The notes under the pieces: generated by a model
What the model was told of the DNA's origin: nothing
The model's input: only the letters and a program-made list of their open reading frames with translations
Databases searched by the model: none
Program-made: the position numbers and the translations under genes
Shown: one piece after another, positions 55,203 to 62,574 of the stretch
How positions within the stretch are numbered: position 1 is the stretch's first letter
How the letters are laid out: each line of letters begins with the position of its first letter
NCBI RefSeq assembly: GCF_006874425.1
Contig: NZ_VIJZ01000001.1
Location: 1 to 64,000 of the forward strand
Length of the DNA stretch: 64,000 nucleotides
Origin: Paenibacillus ottowii
GTDB lineage: Bacteria > Bacillota > Bacilli > Paenibacillales > Paenibacillaceae
Direction: 5' to 3'

Positions 55203-55560
55203 GAGAATTGAAAATGGGGCAGGGTTTGTGGATGTAGGCGGGATCTCGTTGTGAGACGCTCTGCGTTCCATTTGATCTTCCGATCGCTGTTTCCCCTGAA
55301 TTTTTTTGGATTGTATAACACATGAAAAGGTTAGAATTCAGGGGCAAAGGCGAGCGCTTCGCTTCTCCAGATTCAAATGTACCGCTCCGCTACTGCCCAC
55401 TGAATCTGCTCCTTTCTTTGCAAAAGCTGCCCCACTTTTATGAGTGGGGATAGACAGAGGCAATCGGCGCAGCGCTTTGCTTGCTGCGCCGAGGGGGTAT
55501 AGCGAGTAAGCATCATTTGATTTGAATGGTGGAACCTGGGCATCCCACAACTGTATAAGA
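55203..55560 (+). repeat. hairpin-forming intergenic repeat, copy C
   Basis: Copy C spans about 55264-55395. It aligns with the purB-purC spacer over TCTTCCGATCGCTGTT, a central hairpin (CCCCTGAATT/AATTCAGGGG), CAGGGGCAAAGG, GCTTCTCCAGA and CCGCTCCGCT. The outer stem is CATTTGA (55269-55275) with TCAAATG (55373-55379). Two further hairpins follow: GCCCCACTT/GTGGGG near 55429-55450 and TCGGCGCAGC/GCTGCGCCGA near 55464-55492. No gene is supported in this region. It sits downstream of an operon rather than inside one. Confidence 0.75.
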
Positions 55561-55598
55561 AATGAAAAAGGATTTAAGTGATAACGACCAATTATTTT

Positions 55599-55640
55599 AA
55601 GGATATGTTAGGGGGATTGAACCTGACATGTCCTTTTCTT
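55599..55640 (+). terminator. hairpin terminator upstream of the CorA gene
   Basis: AAGGATATGTTAGG / CCTGACATGTCCTT with a short loop, then TTCTT. It probably ends read-through from the ABC operon. Confidence 0.65.
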
Positions 55641-55747
55641 ATTTAGTGTATAGAAATATAGAACTTGAGATTTGTATAATGTGGAATGGCTTATATAAAA
55701 TATAAATGACATATAAGACGGCAGTATTGAAGCTAGGGGGACATACG

Positions 55748-56707
55748 GTGATACGTACATTGACTATAGATCATGATCATCAGATGACGGTGGGACAACC
55801 GTTAGAGCAGATTGTCATGGAAGATTACATATGGATTTGGGCCGACTTTAACGAGCCTACAGAGAGCGAGTCAGAGCTGCTAACGAGTTATTTTCATTTT
55901 CATCCGCTGGCTGTGGAGGATTGTATGCATGTTCTACAACGTCCCAAACTGGATTATTACGAGGATGTACAGTTTCTGGTAGTGCATGCGCTTGATGCGG
56001 ATACATTAGAGGCGGAAGAGGTAGATATGTTTATTGGCAGCCGTTTTTTGGTTACCTATCACCATCGTGAACAAGAGGAATTGGATCAGGCCTGGGAACG
56101 GATTGTCGAGCATGCGCATGAACGCAAAATATGGTCTCGCGGACCGCTGGCTGCAGCTTATACGGTGATGGACAAGCTGGTAGACAACTATTTTCCGAGC
56201 CTTTTTATCATTGAGGATGAACTAGCCGAGCTGGAAGGTTTGGGCGCACATGAATCGGTAGAGGAATTAATGAAGCAGGTGTTTGACCTGCGTGGCAGGT
56301 TGCTCAAGCTGCGCCGTACAATCGTCCCGATGCGTGATCTGATGTACCGTGTTTTAAATTCGCAGCATGTGCAGGGTCAGGGGGAACATATGGCTTATTT
56401 TACGGATATCTATGATCATTTATTGAAGCTGACAGACATGCTGGAGGCCGACCGCGAGATGACAGCCGACCTGAGAGACAGTTACATATCGCTTAATTCC
56501 AATCGAATGAATTCAATTATGAAGACGCTAACTGTAATTACGACTATTTTTATGCCTTTAACGTTGATTGCAGGAATCTATGGTATGAATTTTTCCAATA
56601 TGCCCGAGTTGGGCTGGAAATATGGATATTTTAGCGTAATGTTCTTTATGTTCTTATTGAGTGTTGCGATGGTGGTGTGGTTTATTCGCCGAGGCTGGTT
56701 TAAATAA
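55748..56707 (+). CDS. corA: CorA-type magnesium/divalent cation transporter
   Basis: A roughly 319-residue member of the CorA family. The large cytosolic alpha/beta and helical domain occupies the first 260 residues (FHFHPLAVEDCMHVLQRPKLDYYED is conserved). Two C-terminal membrane segments follow, with the signature YGMNF after the first, near residue 280, and a basic tail. I chose GTG at 55748 because AGGGGGA lies just ahead and the product starts MIRTLTID as in relatives; an ATG at 55706 has no site. No magnesium riboswitch is visible upstream. Confidence 0.9.
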   Translation: MIRTLTIDHDHQMTVGQPLEQIVMEDYIWIWADFNEPTESESELLTSYFHFHPLAVEDCMHVLQRPKLDYYEDVQFLVVHALDADTLEAEEVDMFIGSRFLVTYHHREQEELDQAWERIVEHAHERKIWSRGPLAAAYTVMDKLVDNYFPSLFIIEDELAELEGLGAHESVEELMKQVFDLRGRLLKLRRTIVPMRDLMYRVLNSQHVQGQGEHMAYFTDIYDHLLKLTDMLEADREMTADLRDSYISLNSNRMNSIMKTLTVITTIFMPLTLIAGIYGMNFSNMPELGWKYGYFSVMFFMFLLSVAMVVWFIRRGWFK

Positions 56708-56713
56708 AACAGC

Positions 56714-57238
56714 CTACTTTCTTGTGCGCTTGCGCGGACGTCTGCGCGGTGTAGTGGTGCTTTTGCGCTTTGTCTTTTTCCGGCGTCGGCGTGGTGGTGT
56801 ATATTCATCCAGTTCCTCAGTAAACTCTGTTTTGGAATTTTTGCTTGCGTTTTTGTTGAATGCGGGGAGCGCGCCCATAATCAGTTTTGCCATCGGAGCA
56901 AATTGCTGCACGCTAGACATGATTTTTTGTACCTTGCCGACAGTAGCAACAATCCCGTCAATACCGCCCATACGGTCAATTAAACCCTTAATATCGTTGA
57001 GATTACCAAGACTGCCAAGACCGCCAAGACCGCCAAGCAGTCCTCCTTTGGCCGGGGCGGGGTCTGGCGTGATCACGGTGGAATCTGTTACACTCGCTGG
57101 TGCCTCATAAGGTACCACTGCGGAGGAATCGGCTTGCGGAACCTCGCTGTAGGGATCGAGTCCAGGATAAGAAGTTGAATTATACGGATCGGAGATGGAA
57201 CGCGTTTGCGCTCTCCGATGGTAGTAATGTCCAGGCAT
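56714..57238 (-). CDS. uncharacterised protein with basic C-terminal tail (YqfQ/VrrA-like)
   Basis: A 174-residue protein of three parts. The N-terminal 70 residues are Tyr/Pro/Ser-rich. A Gly/Leu-rich middle (GGLLGGLGGLGSLGNLNDI) leads to helices such as GKVQKIMSSVQQFAPMAKLIMGALPAF. A strongly basic tail of about 28 residues follows PPRRRRKKTKRK and ends in RKRTRK. The middle recalls YqfQ/VrrA spore-associated proteins of Bacillus, a weak match made from memory. The tail suggests binding to nucleic acid or polyanionic surfaces. AAAGGAATG precedes the ATG. Confidence 0.65.
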   Translation of the reverse strand: MPGHYYHRRAQTRSISDPYNSTSYPGLDPYSEVPQADSSAVVPYEAPASVTDSTVITPDPAPAKGGLLGGLGGLGSLGNLNDIKGLIDRMGGIDGIVATVGKVQKIMSSVQQFAPMAKLIMGALPAFNKNASKNSKTEFTEELDEYTPPRRRRKKTKRKSTTTPRRRPRKRTRK

Positions 57239-57467
57239 GAGATCACATTCCTTTGCAGATTGATACTCTACTGTATGTAACAAACGCACAGTGGGTTTAG
57301 GCACGTGTCCTGAAATCAGGTATAAAAGCGGATTTGGGCATTCGTACGGTATGCTTCTGTGGTCATGTAATGTTGTTCTGTGATGCGTGAAACCGTTAAT
57401 GCTTGAAAAACTAACTATTTCTCAGGTACAATGAGGAGAGATTGTAACCTTTGGGAGATGATAATCT

Positions 57468-57758
57468 ATGCAGCTCAAAAAGCTTAATGATAAAAGTATT
57501 GATCAATTATTCGAAGCTATCTTAACTCTTAAAAATTTGGAAGAGTGCTATGTATTTTTTGATGATCTGTGCACGATTAATGAAATCCAATCCCTCTCCC
57601 AACGTCTGGAGGTTGCCCGTATGCTTGGCAAAGGCAGCACATATAATCAGATTGAAGCTGAGACAGGCGCCAGCACAGCCACCATTTCACGTGTGAAGCG
57701 TTGCCTGAACTATGGGAATGACGGGTATAAAATGACTCTGGAACGTTTGGGTCGCTAA
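57468..57758 (+). CDS. yerC: TrpR-like regulator YerC/YecD family
   Basis: A 96-residue helical DNA-binding protein related in fold to TrpR. The core is CTINEIQSLSQRLEVARMLGKGSTYNQIEAETGASTATISRVKRCLNYGNDGY, with the helix-turn-helix at about residues 58-78. The natural target is not established. GGGAGATGATAATCT precedes the ATG. Its stop overlaps the start of the cbiX-like gene (TAATG), so the two are co-translated. Confidence 0.9.
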   Translation: MQLKKLNDKSIDQLFEAILTLKNLEECYVFFDDLCTINEIQSLSQRLEVARMLGKGSTYNQIEAETGASTATISRVKRCLNYGNDGYKMTLERLGR

Positions 57759-58546
57759 TGCGGAACCCTGGGATACTGGTCATCAGCCATGGCTCTAGGG
57801 AGCCATATTGGGTGGAACAGGTGGATCAGGCAGTTGCAAAGCTTCAATTGCTGGAAGAAATGCCGGTAGAGGTTTCTTTTTTGGAAACGGTTAAAGGAAG
57901 ATTGATTCAAAATGGCATTGATCGTCTGGAATCCTTGGGGGTAACAGATATACTGGTTATTCCTTTGTTTGTGTCGTCAGGCAGTACGCATGTAGATGAA
58001 ATAAGCTATGCGCTGGGAGTCAAGGCTGCACCAGACAAAGAAACAGATCTGGAACCCTTTCGAATAAAGGCACGTGTATATTTTGGCAGTCCATTGGATG
58101 ACGGTGAAGATGTTGCCCGCATGGTGTGGGACAAGGTTCGCCCGTTGTCGGTTGATCCTGCGAGAGAGGTTATTTTACTCGTAGGACACGGGAGCGTGCA
58201 CAATGGCTTTCTTCAGCGCTGGGAGCGGGGGATTTCCTCGTTGGCCCGTACGGTGCAGGACGTGAGTGGGATCATCACAGACCACGCTTTGCTAAATCCC
58301 GAGCGTGTGCATGATAAGGCAGCGTATTGGAATCAGGAGCGGGGTCATAATGTTATTGTGGCACCGCTGTTTTTGAGTTCTGGTTATTTTACAAGTCATA
58401 TGATTCCTAAACGCTTACAGGGGCTGGATTACCGTTATTCAGGAGATCCTTTATTGCCGCATCCTTTGCTTACAAGCTGGATGGACAGACAAATTCGTGA
58501 ACTGTTACAGAGCATGGAGAAGCAAGCGTGGACCGATAATAAATAA
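57758..58546 (+). CDS. sirohydrochlorin cobalto/ferrochelatase-like protein (CbiX, two domains)
   Basis: A 262-residue protein with two CbiX-type halves. The first starts GILVISHGSREPYWVEQV (metal-binding His) with VIPLFVSSGSTHVDEI. The second has ILLVGHGSVHNGFLQRW and VIVAPLFLSSGYFTSHMIPKRL. CbiX enzymes insert cobalt, nickel or iron into sirohydrochlorin or related tetrapyrroles. No other heme, siroheme or cobalamin genes lie nearby, so the substrate is uncertain. It overlaps yerC by one base. Confidence 0.82.
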   Translation: MRNPGILVISHGSREPYWVEQVDQAVAKLQLLEEMPVEVSFLETVKGRLIQNGIDRLESLGVTDILVIPLFVSSGSTHVDEISYALGVKAAPDKETDLEPFRIKARVYFGSPLDDGEDVARMVWDKVRPLSVDPAREVILLVGHGSVHNGFLQRWERGISSLARTVQDVSGIITDHALLNPERVHDKAAYWNQERGHNVIVAPLFLSSGYFTSHMIPKRLQGLDYRYSGDPLLPHPLLTSWMDRQIRELLQSMEKQAWTDNK

Positions 58547-58601
58547 TCTGAATTTGGCGATGGTGTTCCCAACCTGAAATTCCCTTATTTGGATAGTGAA
58601 T

Positions 58602-58632
58602 GGCTTCTTTTATTGTAAAAGAGGCCTTTTTC
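58602..58632 (+). terminator. terminator after the yerC-cbiX operon
   Basis: GGCTTCTTTTA / TAAAAGAGGCC with a three-base loop, then TTTTT. Confidence 0.85.
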
Positions 58633-58718
58633 CAGTATGATGATATTTTGTACAGACTGAATTTGATGAATTGCTATGTGAATATAAATATCATTAAATA
58701 TACGGGTGGCGTAACTGA

Positions 58719-59600
58719 ATGAAAAGAGCTAGATTAATCTACAACCCGACCTCTGGGCGTGAGGAAATGAAGCGTCGCCTTGCGGATGTCCTGCAGCGCC
58801 TGGATGAAGGTGGAATTGAGGCTTCTTGCCATGCAACTACAGGGGAAGGGGACGCAACGCGTGCTGCAACAGAGGCCATTGAGCGTGGGTATGATATGAT
58901 CATTGCCGCAGGTGGCGATGGTACATTGTATGAGGTTATTAACGGGATGGCTGAAAGGGAAAACCGCCCACCTCTAGGTGTGTTTCCACTAGGGACAACG
59001 AATGATTTTGCCAGAGCACTGGGCATTCCCAGGCATTGGGAGGATTATTGTGACCTCGTAATTCGTCAAAATCCGAAGCCGCTGGATATCGGAAAAGCCA
59101 ATGACCGCTATTTTATCAACATCGCAGGCGGCGGTACTTTAACCGAGCTTACGTATGAAGTTCCAAGCAAGCTCAAAACGATGATTGGCCAATTGGCCTA
59201 CTATTTCAAAGGTATGGAGAAGATGGTCAGCCTTGCACCACAGGAGCTGATCATCAAGGCATCGGGTCAGGAAGTGATCCACGATGAGTTTATGCTTTTC
59301 CTGATCGCCAATACGAATTCGGTCGGCGGGTTTGAAAAGCTTGCTCCCGGGGCGACAATAGATGATGGACTGCTCGATGTCATCGCTGTGCGCAAATGCA
59401 ATCTGGCGGAAATGATCCGCTTGGTTACACTTGCCCTGCGCGGAGAGCATTTGCAGGACAAGAAAATCGTTTATTTCAGAACAGATTACATGGAAGTGAC
59501 CTCACCTGGTTATGTTCAGCTTAACCTGGATGGCGAATTAGGAGGCACACTGCCAGCGACCTTCCGAAATCTTCCACATCATTTGAATGTGTTTCGGTAA
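58719..59600 (+). CDS. dgkB: diacylglycerol kinase
   Basis: Soluble lipid kinase (293 residues) that recycles diacylglycerol released during lipoteichoic acid synthesis into phosphatidic acid. The N-terminal catalytic domain has LIYNPTSGREEMKRR and the nucleotide-binding GGDGTLYEVINGM at residues 65-77. PLGTTNDFARALGIP follows. The C-terminal domain ends with LDGELGGTLPATFRN, where the acidic residues contact metal. TACGGGTGGCG precedes the ATG. It sits next to rlmCD, as yerQ is next to yefA in B. subtilis. Confidence 0.93.
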   Translation: MKRARLIYNPTSGREEMKRRLADVLQRLDEGGIEASCHATTGEGDATRAATEAIERGYDMIIAAGGDGTLYEVINGMAERENRPPLGVFPLGTTNDFARALGIPRHWEDYCDLVIRQNPKPLDIGKANDRYFINIAGGGTLTELTYEVPSKLKTMIGQLAYYFKGMEKMVSLAPQELIIKASGQEVIHDEFMLFLIANTNSVGGFEKLAPGATIDDGLLDVIAVRKCNLAEMIRLVTLALRGEHLQDKKIVYFRTDYMEVTSPGYVQLNLDGELGGTLPATFRNLPHHLNVFR

Positions 59601-59700
59601 GGAAATCAACGGAAATAGTTCTGTTTTTGTTGATTTGAGCAGTTCGATATACAGAGCGTAGAGAAGATAGTTGTTTTTTTGTAGGAAATATATCGGTCCT

Positions 59701-59732
59701 TGCCGTTCTCCGTGAGGAGTAACGGCATTTTC
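59701..59732 (+). terminator. dgkB terminator
   Basis: TGCCGTT / AACGGCA hairpin with an inner CTC/GAG extension, followed by TTTTC. Confidence 0.75.
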
Positions 59733-59825
59733 GAGTTGATGTTTAAACGTCGTCTACATGACGATTTGAATGATATGGCTGATTGAAGATAAGTGAGAAA
59801 AGAAGAACAGAAAGAAGTGACCATC

Positions 59826-61640
59826 ATGACGAATAACCGTAGCGGACGTGGAAAAAGCCGCCGGAATACAGCAACAGCAACTCCAGTTCCAGGAAAGCAG
59901 CACAACAAGATCATGCAGGTGAAAAAAGAGAGAGAACTGGAAAAGTCACGTGTTGGGACTGGGAATAAGATGCTTCAAGTCGAAAGAAGAAATGGGAATA
60001 GCAATGGAAATACGGATGGAAATGTGAATGATTCGGATCGGAAAAAGAGGGGAATAGGGCAAGATTCTCATCGTTCTTCCAACGGTGGGCGAAGTCAGGA
60101 AGCCTTCAATCGCAACCGTTCTAGTGCACAGTATCTGGATCTGCCTGTGCAAAAGAACGATGAGGTCGTAATAGACATCATCGGCATGAACCACGATGGC
60201 GAGGGTGTGGGGCGTGTCGAGGGGTTTACGCTGTTCGTTCCGGGTGCGTTACCGGGTGAAAAAGTACGGGTCAAGGTGCTGAAAACGAAAAAGCAGTATG
60301 GCTATGCCAAGCTGCTGGATATTGCGCAGGCTAGCCCGGATCGAATTGCAGCTCCGTGCGCCATCTACGATCAGTGCGGTGGTTGTCAGCTTCAGCATAT
60401 GAGCTACGAAGCGCAGCTGGGCTGGAAGCGGCAGCATGTGGTGGATGTGCTGGAGCGTATTGGGAAGCTGAGTGTGGCTACGGAGTCCAGTGAGCATACT
60501 GCAGAGATTTTGGCTGCATCTGCGGATACAGATGGTGAGGCCGATACAGTCACGACTTCTGATTCGGCCATGAATGCGGATGGAAATGCCGACAGCATGT
60601 CGCGTGTACAAGGCGTACTCGTGCATCCTACACTTGGTATGAGTGAGCCGTGGCGGTACCGCAACAAAGCCCAGGTGCCGATTGGTGTCACCGAGGGCGG
60701 GCTTGTCGGTGGCTTCTACGCACGTGGCAGCCATCGTATCGTGGATATGAACACCTGTCTCATTCAGGACGAGCGCAATGACGAAGTTGTCGCACGGGTC
60801 AAAGAGATTGGCCGAATGCTGGGCATCAGTGCATATAATGAAGAAACCGGACGCGGGCTGTTGCGTCATGTCGTGGTGAAAACTGCGTTTCGCACAGGTG
60901 AAATGATGTTGGTGCTCGTCACGAATGGACGAGATATTCCGCACGCAGATGCGTGGATCGGCAGTATTCGTGAGCATATCCCACACGTGGCAAGCATATG
61001 CCAGAACGTGAACACGAAGCGAACGAACGTTATTTTTGGCGACGAGACTCGTGTACTGTGGGGTCGTCACGTGATCTACGACTACATTGGAAACGTCCAG
61101 TTTGCGATTTCCGCGCGATCCTTTTATCAAGTGAATCCCGTGCAAACGGAAGTGCTGTATAACAAAACCGTCGAATATGCCGGTCTCACGGGCAAGGAAA
61201 CGGTAATTGATGCATATTGCGGCATCGGCACGATCTCTTTGTTCCTCGCTCAGCATGCGGACCAGGTGTATGGGGTGGAGATCGTCAAAGAAGCCATTGA
61301 CGATGCACGGAGTAATGCGCTATTGAACGAAATGCGCAATGTGAAGTTTGAGGTAGGCGCGTCCGAGGACGTCATTCCTGCATGGAAAGAGCAAGGGATC
61401 ACTGCCGACGTTATCGTCGTCGATCCACCCCGCAAGGGCTGCGATCCACGCCTGCTCGACACTATTCTGGAGATGAAGCCAGGGCGCGTGGTGTATGTAT
61501 CCTGCAATCCAAGCACACTGGCGCGGGATTTAAGGATACTGGAGGATGGCGGGTACAGTACAGTGGAAGTACAGCCTGTAGATATGTTTCCGCATACGGT
61601 TCATGTGGAAAGTGTTGCGCTGTTGGTCAGAAAAGACTAA
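59826..61640 (+). CDS. rlmCD: 23S rRNA (uracil-5-)-methyltransferase RlmCD/RumA type
   Basis: SAM-dependent enzyme that makes 5-methyluridine in 23S rRNA. Residues 1-105 are a low-complexity, Asn/Gly/Arg/Lys-rich extension. A TRAM domain (about 108-172) follows. The 4Fe-4S ligands Cys178, Cys184 and Cys187 are in CAIYDQCGGCQLQ, with a fourth Cys in MNTCLIQ. The SAM site is VIDAYCGIGTISLFLA and the catalytic Cys is in YVSCNPSTLARDL. A further Asp/Thr/Ala-rich insertion of about 40 residues lies near 215-260. At 604 residues it is well above the usual 450-460. The ATG follows AGAAAGAAGTGA. Confidence 0.92.
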   Translation: MTNNRSGRGKSRRNTATATPVPGKQHNKIMQVKKERELEKSRVGTGNKMLQVERRNGNSNGNTDGNVNDSDRKKRGIGQDSHRSSNGGRSQEAFNRNRSSAQYLDLPVQKNDEVVIDIIGMNHDGEGVGRVEGFTLFVPGALPGEKVRVKVLKTKKQYGYAKLLDIAQASPDRIAAPCAIYDQCGGCQLQHMSYEAQLGWKRQHVVDVLERIGKLSVATESSEHTAEILAASADTDGEADTVTTSDSAMNADGNADSMSRVQGVLVHPTLGMSEPWRYRNKAQVPIGVTEGGLVGGFYARGSHRIVDMNTCLIQDERNDEVVARVKEIGRMLGISAYNEETGRGLLRHVVVKTAFRTGEMMLVLVTNGRDIPHADAWIGSIREHIPHVASICQNVNTKRTNVIFGDETRVLWGRHVIYDYIGNVQFAISARSFYQVNPVQTEVLYNKTVEYAGLTGKETVIDAYCGIGTISLFLAQHADQVYGVEIVKEAIDDARSNALLNEMRNVKFEVGASEDVIPAWKEQGITADVIVVDPPRKGCDPRLLDTILEMKPGRVVYVSCNPSTLARDLRILEDGGYSTVEVQPVDMFPHTVHVESVALLVRKD

Positions 61641-61811
61641 TAGTTAAGGTGTATTGGCGTATACAGCAACGGAGCAAGAATTGTCATTACAGGTAGAGAC
61701 TTGTGGAGGCGATTGTATCGCTCTCCCGCAAAACACATGATACCAATAAGGTAGATATGATTAAGAATGCCTTAAAGCATTTTTAAATAATTTAATACTG
61801 GCTACAAAAAC

Positions 61812-61851
61812 AAAAAGTTGTTTGCTCTTTAACGGGGCAGGCAACTTTTTC
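61812..61851 (+). terminator. hairpin terminator before the restriction locus
   Basis: AAAAAGTTG.TTGC / GCAGGCAACTTTTT stem ending in T residues. It marks the border between the conserved rlmCD gene and the AT-rich restriction genes. Confidence 0.75.
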
Positions 61852-61998
61852 TATATAAAATTTACTATCACTATGATTTCTACATACAAAAACGTAATTT
61901 TTTAAAATTAAAAGAACTATCGCTTGCATTTTCAGAAACAATCTTATAAGATACAAGTATCAACAATAAAAGTTAATTTAAGAAAGGCACAAATTTAT

Positions 61999-62574
61999 AT
62001 GAAGAGATTAGATAGTATAGTAGAGTTCGTGAGTGGTTCACCTCAATTTAGAATTATAGAAGTGTTTGATGATAAAGCACCACTTTATACCTATTATGGA
62101 CAACAAGATATTGAAGATGATTTGGTTGGTATTGATTCTAATGGTAGTGACAGCAAACAAGTACGAACCTTGGATATGGTCAGTACGCTATGTCAAGGGG
62201 ATATTGTTTTTAGTTTGATATCGGGAAAATCTACTATAGTTGGTGTGCAGCATCAGGGTTATCTATACACGCAAAACTACGTTAAATTAGTAACTGATGA
62301 AAAGGTTGACTCAAAATATCTTGTTTACTTACTTAATGAAGATAAATTCATTAAGAAACAGTTTCAAATGGGGCTACAGGGGTCTCAAGTTCTAAAATAC
62401 ACACTGAAACAAGTGAAAGAGCTTGAGCTACCAGATCTGCCAACAATAGAAAAACAGCGCATAATCGGTGAACTCTATTTCAACCAATTGCGACTAGAAG
62501 CATTGAAAATTAGAGTGGCAAATTTGGAAACTACCATAGTATTAGAAAAGCTTAGGGGGGCAATCAATAAATGA
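61999..62574 (+). CDS. hsdS: type I restriction-modification specificity subunit, half-length HsdS
   Basis: A 191-residue protein equal to one half of a normal HsdS (about 400). One target-recognition domain spans about residues 1-145 (RLDSIVEFVSGSPQFRII, then TLCQGDIVFSLISGKSTIVG, typical of HsdS). A helical conserved region follows (LPDLPTIEKQRIIGELYFNQLRLEALK). Full HsdS has two such halves, so this product may work as a dimer or be a fragment. AAGAAAGG lies upstream of the ATG. It overlaps hsdR by four bases. The region is notably AT-rich, suggesting acquisition. Confidence 0.8.
   Translation: MKRLDSIVEFVSGSPQFRIIEVFDDKAPLYTYYGQQDIEDDLVGIDSNGSDSKQVRTLDMVSTLCQGDIVFSLISGKSTIVGVQHQGYLYTQNYVKLVTDEKVDSKYLVYLLNEDKFIKKQFQMGLQGSQVLKYTLKQVKELELPDLPTIEKQRIIGELYFNQLRLEALKIRVANLETTIVLEKLRGAINK

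Noticed and set aside
55560..55747. Magnesium riboswitch (M-box) before the CorA-type gene
   Set aside because: Only a simple terminator hairpin is visible; the conserved M-box core was not found.
60249..61256. A 335-codon minus-strand frame inside rlmCD
   Set aside because: Antisense shadow, His/Cys-rich, with no ribosome binding site or known domain.
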